Source: Vibrio gangliei (GTDB lineage Bacteria > Pseudomonadota > Gammaproteobacteria > Enterobacterales > Vibrionaceae). From it: a DNA stretch of 64,000 nucleotides. Shown here piece after piece: positions 49,897 through 59,294 of this stretch. Location of the stretch: contig NZ_AP021869.1 in the NCBI RefSeq assembly GCF_026001925.1, forward strand, positions 930,001 to 994,000, given 5' to 3'. Positions within the stretch are counted from its first letter, which is position 1; each line of letters begins with the position of its first letter. Position numbers and translations under genes: made by a program. Below the pieces are notes generated by a model. That model made no database searches and was not told the origin of the DNA. It worked only from the letters and a program-made list of their open reading frames with translations.

Positions 49897-49926
49897 GCCA
49901 GCGGAGTGAATCCGCTGGCTTTTTTG
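49897..49926 (+). terminator. Terminator after the Tim44-like gene
   Basis: Nine-base arms at 49897-49905 and 49911-49919 with five to six T residues following. Confidence 0.88.
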
Positions 49927-49980
49927 TTGCAGTAACGGCTAGTTTATCTGTTTTCATTTCTCTCGAAACTCGAAATTCAA

Positions 49981-50016
49981 AACAAAAAATCCCCAGTAAC
50001 ACAGGCTACTGGGGAT
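49981..50016 (-). terminator. Terminator after pta
   Basis: Ten-base perfect arms (49989-49998 and 50007-50016). On the minus strand the tail is TTTTTTGTT. Confidence 0.88.
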
Positions 50017-50045
50017 GAATTGTTACAGCTTAATAGGCGGTGTGT

Positions 50046-52187
50046 TTATTCAGCTTGAGCCGCTTGAATTGCTGTTAGTGCTACTGTGTACACGATATCG
50101 TCAACCAATGCACCACGAGACAAGTCGTTTACAGGCTTACGCATCCCTTGCAGCATTGGACCGATAGATACTAGGTCTGCTGAACGTTGTACCGCTTTGT
50201 ATGTTGTGTTACCCGTGTTTAGGTCAGGGAATACAAATACCGTTGCTTTACCCGCTACAGGCGAGTTAGGCGCTTTAGAAGCTGCGACGTTTTCCATGAT
50301 CGCTGCGTCGTATTGAAGAGGACCGTCGATCACAAGATCAGGACGTTTCTCTTGAGCAATGCGAGTAGCTTCACGTACTTTATCAACGTCTGCACCTTTA
50401 CCAGAAGTACCAGTCGAGTATGAGATCATCGCAACGCGTGGGTCGATACCGAATGCTTTAGCTGAATCCGCAGATTGAATTGCGATTTCAGCTAATTGCT
50501 CTGCGTTTGGATCTGGGTTGATTGCACAGTCACCGTAAACCAATACTTGGTCAGGTAGTAGCATAAAGAACACAGAAGATACGATAGACGCACCCGGTGC
50601 TGTTTTGATGATTTGGAACGGAGGTACGATAGTGTTTGCAGTGGTGTGAACCGCACCAGAAACAAGACCATCCACTTCGCCGCGCTCAAGCATCATTGTG
50701 CCTAGGAACACAGAGTCTTCTAGTTTTTCACGCGCCACAACTTCAGTCATGCCTTTCGCGCCACGTAGCTCAACGAGACGCTCAACGTAGTTTTCACGAA
50801 CTTGTTCTGGGTCGATGATTTCAACGCCAGCACCAAGTTGAACACCTTGTTGCGCTGCGACACGGTGGATTTCTTCTGGGTTACCGATAAGTACACACGT
50901 TGCAATACCGCGCTCAGCACAGATAGCTGCTGCTTTTACTGTACGTGGCTCATCACCTTCAGGAAGAACGATACGCTTGCCAGCACGACGAGCAAATTCA
51001 GTTAACTGGTAACGGAATGCTGGTGGGCTTAGACGACGAATACCTTGAGTACCTTCAGACAGAGAATCAATCCAAGGGCCATCAATGTGGCTAGCAACGT
51101 GATCGTTGATGAATTCGATACGCTCTTTATCGTCAGCTGGGACTTCTAGGTTGAAGCTTTGTAGGTTCAATGAAGTCTGCCATGTGTTACCTTGCGCTTT
51201 GAAGATTGGTAGGCCGGCTTCAAATGCAGGTTTACATAGGTCAACGATTTGCTCAGGAATGTCGTAACCACCGGTTAGCAAGATTGCGCCGATTTCTACG
51301 CCGTTCATTGAAGCCAGTGCCGCTGCAACGATAACGTCAGGACGATCCGCAGAGGTAACTAACAATGAACCTGGTTTGAAGTGCTCAATCATGTTTGGTA
51401 GCGAGCGTGCACAGAAAGTGATGCTCTTAATGCGACGAGTGTTGATTTCGCCAGCATTGATGATGTCAGCATTTAAGTGCTTAGCCATGTCGATAGCACG
51501 AGTTGCAATTAACTCAATTTTCCAAGGCACGCAACCTAGTACGCGGATCGGGCTTGAGTTGAAGATTTGCATTACCTCGATGTTCGCTTGAGACGCATTG
51601 TTTTTCTCATCAAAGATCTCAGAAAGATCTGGGCGAGTACGGCCAGCTTCATCAACTGGTGCGTTCAATTTGTTGATGATAACACCAGAGATAGATTTAT
51701 TCTTAGTGCCACCGAAGTTTGAGCAAGCAACGTCGATACGCTCTTTTAGCTGCGCAGGGTTGTTAGTACCTGGAGTCGCAACGAATACGATTTCAGCGCC
51801 AAGTGTTTTAGCAATTTCTGCGTTCACTTGGTTTGCAAATGGGTGCTTGCGAGTAGGGACTAAACCTTCAATTAGAACCACTTCAGATGCGTTGCTGATC
51901 GTGTTGTAACGTTCAACGATTTGCTCTAAAAGCACATCCATTTTTTCGTTACTGATCAACGATTCTGCTTCAGACATTGGCGTTGGCTCAGCCACTTTCA
52001 TGTCACTGCTTGCAGAAATGATCGATGACGTTAAATCTGGAGTATCCTGACCGCTGCGTGGCTGTGCGATAGGTTTGAAGAATGAAACATTTACACCCTT
52101 ACGTTCCATTGCGCGAAGTACGCCAAGGCTCACGCTAGTAAGACCAACGCCAGAGCTGATAGGAACAAGCATAATAGTACGAGACAT
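50046..52187 (-). CDS. pta: Phosphate acetyltransferase
   Basis: A 713-residue long-form Pta that interconverts acetyl-CoA and acetyl phosphate. It has an N-terminal P-loop-like domain ([21 protein letters not shown]), a central DRTGG domain (about 220-330), and the C-terminal catalytic domain from about 390 ([47 protein letters not shown]). I start at MSRTIMLVP with AGAGGA 9 bases upstream; a TTG two codons earlier is less likely. It follows ackA, and a hairpin sits between them. Confidence 0.96.
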   Translation of the reverse strand: MSRTIMLVPISSGVGLTSVSLGVLRAMERKGVNVSFFKPIAQPRSGQDTPDLTSSIISASSDMKVAEPTPMSEAESLISNEKMDVLLEQIVERYNTISNASEVVLIEGLVPTRKHPFANQVNAEIAKTLGAEIVFVATPGTNNPAQLKERIDVACSNFGGTKNKSISGVIINKLNAPVDEAGRTRPDLSEIFDEKNNASQANIEVMQIFNSSPIRVLGCVPWKIELIATRAIDMAKHLNADIINAGEINTRRIKSITFCARSLPNMIEHFKPGSLLVTSADRPDVIVAAALASMNGVEIGAILLTGGYDIPEQIVDLCKPAFEAGLPIFKAQGNTWQTSLNLQSFNLEVPADDKERIEFINDHVASHIDGPWIDSLSEGTQGIRRLSPPAFRYQLTEFARRAGKRIVLPEGDEPRTVKAAAICAERGIATCVLIGNPEEIHRVAAQQGVQLGAGVEIIDPEQVRENYVERLVELRGAKGMTEVVAREKLEDSVFLGTMMLERGEVDGLVSGAVHTTANTIVPPFQIIKTAPGASIVSSVFFMLLPDQVLVYGDCAINPDPNAEQLAEIAIQSADSAKAFGIDPRVAMISYSTGTSGKGADVDKVREATRIAQEKRPDLVIDGPLQYDAAIMENVAASKAPNSPVAGKATVFVFPDLNTGNTTYKAVQRSADLVSIGPMLQGMRKPVNDLSRGALVDDIVYTVALTAIQAAQAE

Positions 52188-52247
52188 GGACAAATTTCCT
52201 CTAACTATTTAATTGGGTAAAGAACGCTTTCCTTACCCGGAAAGAAA

Positions 52248-52271
52248 ACAGGCTAACTTACGTTAGCCTGT
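52248..52271 (-). terminator. Hairpin between ackA and pta
   Basis: Perfect 10-base arms ACAGGCTAAC (52248-52257) and GTTAGCCTGT (52262-52271). The minus-strand tail TTTTCTTTCC is a U-rich tract, so some ackA transcripts probably end here. Confidence 0.7.
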
Positions 52272-52276
52272 GAATA

Positions 52277-53473
52277 TTAAAGACCTGCTAGGCGTGCAGT
52301 GTCTTCTGCGATGACCAACTCTTCATTGGTTGAAATAACCATAGCTGGTACGCGGCTGTTTTCAGTTGTGATAACACCTTCGCCACCGAAGCGAGCTTTA
52401 AGGTTTGCTTCGCTATCGACTTCAACGCCTAGAAGCGCAAGACGGTTAAGAACTAGCTCACGGATTGGCGCAGAGTTTTCACCGATACCACCAGTGAACA
52501 CGATAGCGTCTAGACGGCCATCAAGTGTTGCTGTGTAACCAGCGATGTATTTCGCTAGACGGTGACAGAACACGTTCATTGCGCGTGCTGCTTCTGGCTT
52601 GTCTTGATAGTTGTCTTCAACGAAACGACAGTCAGAAGTCACTTCAGTTAGACCTTGTAGGCCAGACTCTTTCGTTAGGATAGTGTTGATTTTCTCAACA
52701 GAGTAACCTAGTGCATCGTGCATGTGGAAGATGATCGCAGGATCGATGTCACCACAACGAGTACCCATTACTAGGCCTTCAAGAGGCGTTAAACCCATTG
52801 AAGTATCAACTGATTGACCGTTTTTGATTGCACAGATAGAAGCACCGTTACCTAAGTGACAGTTAATCACGTTTACTTCGTTAGCTGGCTTGTCGAGTTG
52901 AACCGCAACTTCACGAGCAATAAATAGGTGAGAAGTACCGTGCATGCCGTAGCGACGGATGCCGTTTTCTTTATATAAGCTGTATGGAAGCGCGTATAGG
53001 TACGCTTCTTCTGGCATAGTTTGGTGGAACGCAGTGTCAAATACCGCTACGTTTTTCAGACCAGGGAAAGCCAGTTTTGCAGCTTCAATACCTGCAACAG
53101 CCGCTGGGTTGTGAAGAGGTGCAAGTGTAATGCAGTCTTCGATACCGCGCATTACTGAGTCATCAATTAATACAGATGAAGTAAATTTCTCGCCACCATG
53201 TACAACACGGTGACCGATAGCACCAAGACCTTCACCTAGTTCAGGTTTAGAGGCTAGAATAGTTTCAACGATAAATTTCAATGCTTCTGCATGAGCTGCG
53301 CCGTTACCTAGCTGAGCTTCATGCTTTCCATCTAACTTCCACTTAATACGTGCTTCAGGAAGACCTAAACATTCAGAAAGGCCAGTTAGAAGCTCATCGC
53401 CAGATTCTGCATCAACGATGGCAAATTTTAGTGAAGAACTACCGCAGTTTAAAACTAGGACTAGTTTTGACAT
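52277..53473 (-). CDS. ackA: Acetate kinase
   Basis: A 398-residue ASKHA-fold kinase that makes ATP and acetate from acetyl phosphate. [15 protein letters not shown] is the phosphate-1 motif, [12 protein letters not shown] and [12 protein letters not shown] carry substrate residues, [10 protein letters not shown] and [11 protein letters not shown] follow, and [15 protein letters not shown] closes the active site. The start [15 protein letters not shown] is the family start; 18 further in-frame codons upstream are not supported. With pta it forms the acetate overflow and acetyl-phosphate pathway. Confidence 0.97.
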   Translation of the reverse strand: MSKLVLVLNCGSSSLKFAIVDAESGDELLTGLSECLGLPEARIKWKLDGKHEAQLGNGAAHAEALKFIVETILASKPELGEGLGAIGHRVVHGGEKFTSSVLIDDSVMRGIEDCITLAPLHNPAAVAGIEAAKLAFPGLKNVAVFDTAFHQTMPEEAYLYALPYSLYKENGIRRYGMHGTSHLFIAREVAVQLDKPANEVNVINCHLGNGASICAIKNGQSVDTSMGLTPLEGLVMGTRCGDIDPAIIFHMHDALGYSVEKINTILTKESGLQGLTEVTSDCRFVEDNYQDKPEAARAMNVFCHRLAKYIAGYTATLDGRLDAIVFTGGIGENSAPIRELVLNRLALLGVEVDSEANLKARFGGEGVITTENSRVPAMVISTNEELVIAEDTARLAGL

Positions 53474-53799
53474 GAGTGAATACCTGTATTCGTTCAAAAT
53501 GACTATAATGAAATAAAACAATTTCAAGAATAGACGACAATCTTAGATCGACGTATTATTCTTTAAAGGTGCCGTGCTTTTCTTTGCATGCGCATAGCTA
53601 AAACAAGGCGAAAATTGGTTTTATGCGACGTATCTCTCTAATTGTTCTGAAATCAGACCGCGAGAGAGACCAAAAGTGCGCAAAGAATAACGATTATATC
53701 TCAAGATAACAAAAAATTTTTAATCAATATTAACTTTAGTCAATTTTATTGCAGTTTTTTTTGATTTTTTGCTGAGATATTTTAGTGGCGGGAGGGCTT
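53474..53799. other. Divergent regulatory region between ackA and yfbV
   Basis: This stretch of 326 bp holds no gene. A stem CTCTCT/AGAGAG (about 53634-53668) and a TTATTCTTT/AAAGAATAA inverted pair (near 53557 and 53683) are seen. The region nearest yfbV is very AT-rich with T-runs. In E. coli ackA is controlled by oxygen, but I could not identify an FNR or ArcA site with confidence. Confidence 0.5.
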
Positions 53800-54249
53800 A
53801 TGAGTCAAAAAGGTTTCATACATCGTTTTAAAGATGGTCAGCAGTACATGGATCTTTGGCCGGTCCGTAAAGAGCTCGCTCCTATTTTTCCAGAACAACG
53901 CATCATTAAAGCCACTAAATTTGGTATCAAAGTGATGCCAGCGGTAGCTGCAATCAGTGTTTTGATGCAAATGAGTTTGCAGAATTATGGCGCCATGCCA
54001 CAAGCGATCGTGATTGCTTTGTTTGCGATTAGTTTGCCGTTGCAAGGGATTTGGTGGCTTGGTACAAGAGCAAATACGTTACTGCCGCCAAGTTTGGCCA
54101 GTTGGTATCGAGAATTGTATCAAAAGGTTGCAGAGTCGGGTGCAGCGCAAGAACCGATTAAATCGAAACCTCGCTATAAAGAACTCGCTCTGATGCTCAA
54201 GCGTGCTTTTCGACAGCTTGATGAAACCGCATTAGAACGCTGGTTTTAA
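53800..54249 (+). CDS. yfbV: UPF0208 membrane protein YfbV
   Basis: A 149-residue DUF412 protein. The N-terminal [28 protein letters not shown] block is typical. Two membrane helices follow (about 45-90), then a basic C-terminal tail ending ALERWF. In E. coli YfbV limits the spread of Ter macrodomain organisation with MatP. Its place divergent from ackA is conserved. GGGAGGG is the ribosome-binding site for this ATG, although it is only about 4 bases away. Confidence 0.93.
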   Translation: MSQKGFIHRFKDGQQYMDLWPVRKELAPIFPEQRIIKATKFGIKVMPAVAAISVLMQMSLQNYGAMPQAIVIALFAISLPLQGIWWLGTRANTLLPPSLASWYRELYQKVAESGAAQEPIKSKPRYKELALMLKRAFRQLDETALERWF

Positions 54250-54284
54250 GTTTACTTCTGTAAGCCTTTCTTTAAGTTCAAATT

Positions 54285-54322
54285 AAAGCCCTAATAAGTG
54301 ATTATTAGGGCTTTGTTGCTAT
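54285..54322 (+). terminator. Terminator after yfbV
   Basis: Twelve-base perfect arms (54285-54296 and 54303-54314), followed by GTTGCTATTTTG. The U-tract is moderate. Confidence 0.78.
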
Positions 54323-54446
54323 TTTGTTATCTGCTTCTTTCTTTTACTGAAATTAACTGGTAAGTATATGGGATGACTGTAAAAGGCAGTCGTACTGAAA
54401 ATAATAATATAAACACAACATTTTATTGCTGAATCAAGGAGTCAAG

Positions 54447-55415
54447 ATGAAAGCAAAACAACTTTTCGCGACCGCAGTGATTGCAGGGACAGCGTTATTT
54501 TCTACTGCAGGTGCTATGGCTGAAACTTACAAAGTGTCAGTGTCACAAATTGTGGAACATCCAGCTTTAGATGCCTCTCGAAATGGCCTTTTGGATGGGT
54601 TAAAAGCCAAAGGTTACGTGGAAGGCAAAAATCTTGAGTTTGTTTATAAAACGGCTCAAGGAAATCCCGCTATTGCATCACAAATCGCTCGTCAATTCGT
54701 TGGTGAAGGTGCTGACGTATTAGTGGGTATTGCAACGCCTTCTGCGCAAGCTTTAGCCGCGACCACCAAAAATATCCCTATTGTCTTTACCGCGGTAACG
54801 GATCCTGTAGAAGCTAAACTTGTAAAAAACATGGATAAGCCTTCAGGTAACGTAACGGGGTTGTCGGATCTTTCTCCTGTTGGTCAGCATATTGATTTAA
54901 TGAAAGAGTTGCTACCTAACATGAAAGCCATTGGTGTGGTCTACAACCCTGGTGAAGCGAATGCGGTGGCTTTGATTAACTTACTGAAAAAAGAAGCGCA
55001 ATCTCGCAATGTTCAAGTGGTGGAAAGTACTGCGCTCAAGAGTGCGGATGTCCAATCAGCGACACAAGCTATTGTGGCTAAATCGGATGTGATCTATGCC
55101 ATGATCGATAACACGGTTGCCAGTGCGATTGATGGCATGGTCGCAGCAGCAAACCAAGCGAAGAAACCTGTCTTTGCTGCATCAACAACGTACATTGCAA
55201 GTGGTGCGGTTATCGGCTTAGGTGCAGATTACTATCAAGTCGGTGTCCAAACGGCGGATTACGTTGCGGCAGTGCTTGAAGGTAAAAAGCCTAGTGAGTT
55301 GCCTGTGAAGGTGGCGAAAGCTTCTGATCTGATTATTAATGAGCAAGCAGCAAAACAACTTGGTGTTGAAATTCCTCAGTCTATCCTTGATCGAGCTGAA
55401 GTATTCAAAAAATAA
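54447..55415 (+). CDS. ABC transporter substrate-binding protein, TrpX/DUF534 type
   Basis: A 322-residue periplasmic binding protein of the ABC_sub_bind family (PF04392). The signal peptide ends AMA-E at about 25. VSQIVEHPALDASRNGLLDGLKAKGY, VGIATPSAQALAATTKNIPIVFTAVTDPVEA and IGLGADYYQVGVQTADY are family blocks. Members bind aromatic amino acids (TrpX) or other small ligands. The ligand here is unproven. AAGGAG is 6 bases before the start. An attenuator-like terminator separates it from the permease gene. Confidence 0.88.
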   Translation: MKAKQLFATAVIAGTALFSTAGAMAETYKVSVSQIVEHPALDASRNGLLDGLKAKGYVEGKNLEFVYKTAQGNPAIASQIARQFVGEGADVLVGIATPSAQALAATTKNIPIVFTAVTDPVEAKLVKNMDKPSGNVTGLSDLSPVGQHIDLMKELLPNMKAIGVVYNPGEANAVALINLLKKEAQSRNVQVVESTALKSADVQSATQAIVAKSDVIYAMIDNTVASAIDGMVAAANQAKKPVFAASTTYIASGAVIGLGADYYQVGVQTADYVAAVLEGKKPSELPVKVAKASDLIINEQAAKQLGVEIPQSILDRAEVFKK

Positions 55416-55422
55416 GTAGTAG

Positions 55423-55459
55423 AAGGTAAGTCGTTTCGACTGCTTACCTTTTGTTTTTG
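55423..55459 (+). terminator. Intra-operon terminator after the binding-protein gene
   Basis: Arms AAGGTAAG (55423-55430) and CTTACCTT (55443-55450) with an inner TCG/CGA pair, then TTGTTTTTG. Partial read-through would give more binding protein than membrane parts. Confidence 0.75.
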
Positions 55460-55554
55460 ATTCAATCTTCCTGTGGATAGGAGGAATTCTACGGCATCTT
55501 AATAGCAAAAATGAGTATTTCGATGTCGTAGAGCTAAGCAGCGAGGGAGTGTGT

Positions 55555-56457
55555 ATGTCTGCTTTTGCTTTTTATGGCGCTTTAGAGCTAGGCCTAGTGT
55601 ATGGCTTAGTGGCATTAGGCGTTTATCTAACATTTCGAGTTTTAGACTTTCCTGACTTAACGGTTGATGGCAGTTTTCCAATGGGCGCGGCAGTGGCTGC
55701 GGCGGCATTGGTGGCGGGTGTTAATCCATGGATCGCGACTGCAATGGCATTCGTTGTCGGGGGTCTTAGCGGTTTAGTGACGGCATTTTTAGCGGTGCGT
55801 TGTGGGATTCTTCATCTTCTCGCTTCCATTTTGACGATGCTTGCGGCGTTCTCTATCAATATCCGTATCATGGGGCGTCCTAATTTATCTCTATTAGGCG
55901 AAGATACTATCTTCACGCCACTGGACACCTTAGGTGGAGCCTTGTTCATTCGACCATTAGCGGTCGCTATTATTGTTTTGATTTCAGCTATCATCATTAT
56001 CCGTTTATTAAACAGTGACTTTGGCCTTGCGTTGCGCGCAACCGGTGTGAATGCGCGTATGGTGGCAGCACAAGGTGCGAGTACAGGGTTTTATACTTAT
56101 TTTGGTTTGGCGCTTTCGAATGGCTTAGTGGGCTTTGCGGGCGCGATTTTGGCGCAAACTAACGGCTTTGCTGATGTAACGGCAGGTGCGGGTACCATTG
56201 TTGTTGGTCTCGCCGCGGTGATTTTAGGTCAAACATTAATCCCTAGTCGTAAAATATGGGTAGCGGTTGTGGCAGTGATTGTCGGTTCGGTGCTATATCG
56301 TATCGCGATTCAGTTTGCTTTAAATACCGGTATGTTCGGTATGCAGGCGTCTGATTTGAACCTGGTCACGGCTATTTTGGTGGCGATTGCTTTGGTTGCA
56401 CCAAAAATCAAAAGTAATATGAAAGCCAAGAAAGCAGCGAAGGGGGCGGCACTATGA
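55555..56457 (+). CDS. ABC transporter permease (BPD_transp_2 family)
   Basis: A 300-residue permease with eight to nine membrane helices and the branched-chain or TrpX-type fold. TFRVLDFPDLTVDGSFPMGAAV near the start and the cytoplasmic loop LRATGVNARMVAAQGASTG are typical. I chose ATG 55555 with AGGGAG 5 bases upstream; a GTG six bases earlier overlaps that site. The stop overlaps the ATPase start by 4 bp. It is the single permease type of this transporter and probably works as a dimer. Confidence 0.9.
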   Translation: MSAFAFYGALELGLVYGLVALGVYLTFRVLDFPDLTVDGSFPMGAAVAAAALVAGVNPWIATAMAFVVGGLSGLVTAFLAVRCGILHLLASILTMLAAFSINIRIMGRPNLSLLGEDTIFTPLDTLGGALFIRPLAVAIIVLISAIIIIRLLNSDFGLALRATGVNARMVAAQGASTGFYTYFGLALSNGLVGFAGAILAQTNGFADVTAGAGTIVVGLAAVILGQTLIPSRKIWVAVVAVIVGSVLYRIAIQFALNTGMFGMQASDLNLVTAILVAIALVAPKIKSNMKAKKAAKGAAL

Positions 56458-57248
56458 TCGAGTTAAAGAATATCGAAGTGACGTTTAACCCGGGTACTGT
56501 GCTTGAGAATCGCGCATTACGCAAAGTGTCTCTGAATGTACCACAACACCAATTCTTGACTGTGATTGGCTCGAACGGTGCGGGTAAATCGACGCTATTA
56601 GGTGCTGTAACCGGTGAAACACCCATGATTGGTGGTAATGTGATCATCGATAATGTGGATGTGACTAAACGTAGTGTCGATCAACGAGCCAATATGTGTG
56701 CTCGGGTGTTCCAAGACCCACTGGCTGGTACGTGTGGTGATTTGACTATTGAAGAGAACATGGCGATTGCTTATATGAGAGGTAAACGTCGTGGTTGGAC
56801 GATGGCTTTGACTAATAAGCGTCGTAAATTATTTCAAGAGCGAATCAGCATCCTAGGATTAGGTTTAGAAGACCGCCTAGGTGACAATATCGGTTTACTG
56901 TCAGGTGGTCAGCGTCAAGCGGTGAGTTTGATCATGGCGACACTTTCAGACAGTAAACTATTACTGCTTGATGAGCATACAGCTGCGCTTGACCCGCGTA
57001 TGGCAGCATTCGTTATCGATTTGACTAAAACCGTGATTAAAGAGTTCGACCTTACTGCCATGATGGTAACGCACTCAATGAAAGATGCCTTAGATTGTGG
57101 TGATCGAACTATCATGTTGCACCAAGGTGAAATTGTGTTGGATGTCGATGGCAATGAAAGACAAGGCATGCAAGTTTCTGACTTATTAGAAATGTTTAGT
57201 AAAGTGCGTGGTGAAGAACTAGCTGATGACAGCCTGTTATTGGGTTAA
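56454..57248 (+). CDS. ABC transporter ATP-binding protein
   Basis: A 264-residue ATPase. Walker A is GSNGAGKST, the signature LSGGQRQAVSLIMAT, Walker B LLLLDEHTAALDP (His after Glu as in TrpY-like ATPases), and the switch His is in VTHSMKDAL. It completes the binding protein-permease-ATPase operon. The permease overlaps it by 4 bp. Substrate as for the operon: unknown, possibly an aromatic amino acid. Confidence 0.92.
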   Translation: MIELKNIEVTFNPGTVLENRALRKVSLNVPQHQFLTVIGSNGAGKSTLLGAVTGETPMIGGNVIIDNVDVTKRSVDQRANMCARVFQDPLAGTCGDLTIEENMAIAYMRGKRRGWTMALTNKRRKLFQERISILGLGLEDRLGDNIGLLSGGQRQAVSLIMATLSDSKLLLLDEHTAALDPRMAAFVIDLTKTVIKEFDLTAMMVTHSMKDALDCGDRTIMLHQGEIVLDVDGNERQGMQVSDLLEMFSKVRGEELADDSLLLG

Positions 57249-57384
57249 TTGATTTCATTTTTGCTTTATTGAAGGGTTACATCTCGTTGGGCTTTAGCCT
57301 AAAAGAATGTTAGCCCTTTTCTTTTTGTGGTTTTACATTAGAGTGTATAGCACGTAAAATAGCCGACCTTATTTTGCAGTATTT
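57249..57384 (+). other. Intergenic region after the ABC operon
   Basis: No gene is seen. A weak terminator-like stem GGGCT/AGCCC (57289-57316), followed by TTTTCTTTTT, probably ends the operon. The MITE-like element begins at 57385. Confidence 0.4.
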
Positions 57385-57650
57385 AGGGTCTGTTGACCTT
57401 TCGTGATGATTTTTGCAGCGAATTGTTGGGTATTTGAACAAGGCAGAGGCTCTGTGGTGTAGCTAGCCTACACGAGGGGCCGATAACGCAGTACAAATAC
57501 CCAACAAACGCTGCCCGAAGGGTTCGGCTAAAAGCATTTTATACTTCGTTAAGTCTCATTTACTTAGAGTAACTAGGCTACAATCGACTTGTCTCGCCTA
57601 AAATGCTTTTATCTCGAACAAAATTTAACCACGAAAGGTCAACAGACCCT
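57385..57650. mobile_element. MITE-like element with 21-bp terminal inverted repeats
   Basis: A 266-bp non-coding unit. Its ends, 57385-57405 and 57630-57650, are perfect 21-bp inverted repeats beginning AGGGTCTGTTGACC. Inside are at least two nested pairs: CAAATACCCAACAAACGCTG with its near-complement CAGCGAATTGTTGGGTATTTG, and AAAAGCATTTTA with TAAAATGCTTTT. Compact size, terminal repeats and no transposase fit a miniature inverted-repeat transposable element. No clear target-site duplication was recognised. A decayed copy of the right end lies between minC and minD. Confidence 0.75.
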
Positions 57651-57669
57651 CGGACTCGGCTCAGATTAC

Positions 57670-59142
57670 ATGACGTATCGTTCTCGCATCACATATAAAT
57701 TAATTTTTTTTGCTCCATTAGCTCTTATTTCTACCATATTAATTTTCATGGTATTAGGTTACGCAAAAAATTTTAGTGATGACTTGAATACTGAATACAA
57801 AAATATCAATAAAAATCTTGCCCATTCAGTCAAGCTACTTAGTGGTATGGACTACAGCTTCGCAGTGTACTTTACTGACGGAAGTCATATTGGCTCCGAA
57901 CAAATTCAACACACTCAATCTATCGGCAAAGATGGATTGTGCGTGTGGCTTCCTAAACAACGTGAGATTCAATCTGCTTATCGTGCTGATGCTCGCAAAG
58001 TTTTGCAGTTAGATTATGCCGTTAAAGGTTTACCAGAAGCATGTGATCCAGAAACTCAACTGTATCAAGATATTGAAAAGCGTGTGGTTCTCGCTCCCAC
58101 ATTCTCGTTTCTTAATGGTGTATCTGATTTCATTTTGGGGCTTTATTACCTTTCACCTGAAGGGTACCTCATCGGCTCACCTACGCATCTTGTTAATAAA
58201 ATACACATAGATGCCTCTTCGATTATAAAAAAGCGAGAATATTGGCAAGAAGCCAGTAATGGTATTAGTACTATTCGGGTTAATGGTCCGTTTGAAGATA
58301 TCGCCACTGGTAAGCGTATTTTAACCATTTCAGCGGGCTTGTTCGATAAGGATAAGTTTCGGGGTGTTGTTGCGCTGGATATTCTCACGTCCAAATTATT
58401 TACTGAAGGTTCAATTATTGGTGAGAAAATAAAGTTTATTCAGCTTTCAAACTCTGAAATTCCATCAACGGGCTGGCGTCCACTCGCAATATTGATTGAT
58501 GGCGTTCAAACCAATCAAATGATGTATTTTGATTGGAATTGGCTGCATGAAATTAGAGCATTTGTAGAAAAACGTATGGTTTCTTTGCTTATGCTTGTGA
58601 TCCTTTATGTCATTGCCATGATTAGTTTGATTTATTTAAAAGTTAGCGGTGAAAAGAAACACTTTCAAAACTTATCGCAACGAGATCCTATGACGTCGCT
58701 GTTGAATCGACGAGGGTTTGAAGTGGCTTATAAAGGGACTAATGGACAGAACTACGAAGCATTAGCCATTTTTGATATTGATGACTTTAAACAGATTAAC
58801 GATACCTATGGCCATGATATTGGGGATGATGTGATTTGTGCGGTAGCGCATACTTTGAATCGTAATACCCGTGCGACGGATGTGGTTGCACGATTCGGTG
58901 GTGAAGAGTTTGTTATTTATATGCAAGGTAACAATACCGATAAGATGCTCGAAGCGATAGAGCGCGTACAAAAAGAGATAGGGCGATTATCCGAACGAGT
59001 GCTTGAGCAAGGCTATACGGTCTCTGCTGGTATGACAATTCAGTTAACCAGTAAAAAGAGTACATTAGAAGATTTGATCAAAGATGCTGATAGCAAATTG
59101 TATGATGCGAAACGTCAAGGGAAAGACCGAGTTGCGATATAG
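57670..59142 (+). CDS. Diguanylate cyclase with periplasmic sensor domain
   Basis: A 490-residue membrane GGDEF protein that makes cyclic di-GMP. TM1 is at about 10-30, a large periplasmic sensor domain spans 31-302, and TM2 covers about 304-325. The GGDEF domain starts at RDPMTSLLNRRGF. The active site GGEEF is at 410-414. The I-site R401-x-x-D404 lies five residues before it, so product inhibition is expected. The frame is open 27 codons upstream into the MITE-like element, so I start at MTYRSRITYK, although its ribosome-binding site is weak. Confidence 0.9.
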   Translation: MTYRSRITYKLIFFAPLALISTILIFMVLGYAKNFSDDLNTEYKNINKNLAHSVKLLSGMDYSFAVYFTDGSHIGSEQIQHTQSIGKDGLCVWLPKQREIQSAYRADARKVLQLDYAVKGLPEACDPETQLYQDIEKRVVLAPTFSFLNGVSDFILGLYYLSPEGYLIGSPTHLVNKIHIDASSIIKKREYWQEASNGISTIRVNGPFEDIATGKRILTISAGLFDKDKFRGVVALDILTSKLFTEGSIIGEKIKFIQLSNSEIPSTGWRPLAILIDGVQTNQMMYFDWNWLHEIRAFVEKRMVSLLMLVILYVIAMISLIYLKVSGEKKHFQNLSQRDPMTSLLNRRGFEVAYKGTNGQNYEALAIFDIDDFKQINDTYGHDIGDDVICAVAHTLNRNTRATDVVARFGGEEFVIYMQGNNTDKMLEAIERVQKEIGRLSERVLEQGYTVSAGMTIQLTSKKSTLEDLIKDADSKLYDAKRQGKDRVAI

Positions 59143-59160
59143 GTAAAACTTTAGCTGTGT

Positions 59161-59294
59161 TGTTACGGAATAAGCCACTGCATGATGATGTAGTGGCTTA
59201 TTGTTTATTTGAGGAGAATCTTTATTCTTGAATGGATTGGATATAATCCACAATTGGTTGAGCTTGGTTGAAACGGCGGATGTTACGGAATAAG
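59161..59294. repeat. 14-bp direct repeat, 120 bp apart
   Basis: TGTTACGGAATAAG occurs exactly at 59161-59174, in the terminator region, and at 59281-59294, inside dusC. A small duplication or chance. Confidence 0.5.
59169..59209. terminator. Bidirectional terminator between the GGDEF gene and dusC
   Basis: Eleven-base arms AATAAGCCACT (59169-59179) and AGTGGCTTATT (59192-59202), followed by GTTTATT on the plus strand. The genes converge here. Confidence 0.8.

Noticed and set aside
57589..57669. N-terminal extension of the diguanylate cyclase
   Set aside because: These codons lie mostly inside the terminal repeat of the MITE-like element and are not protein-like, so the start was placed at 57670.
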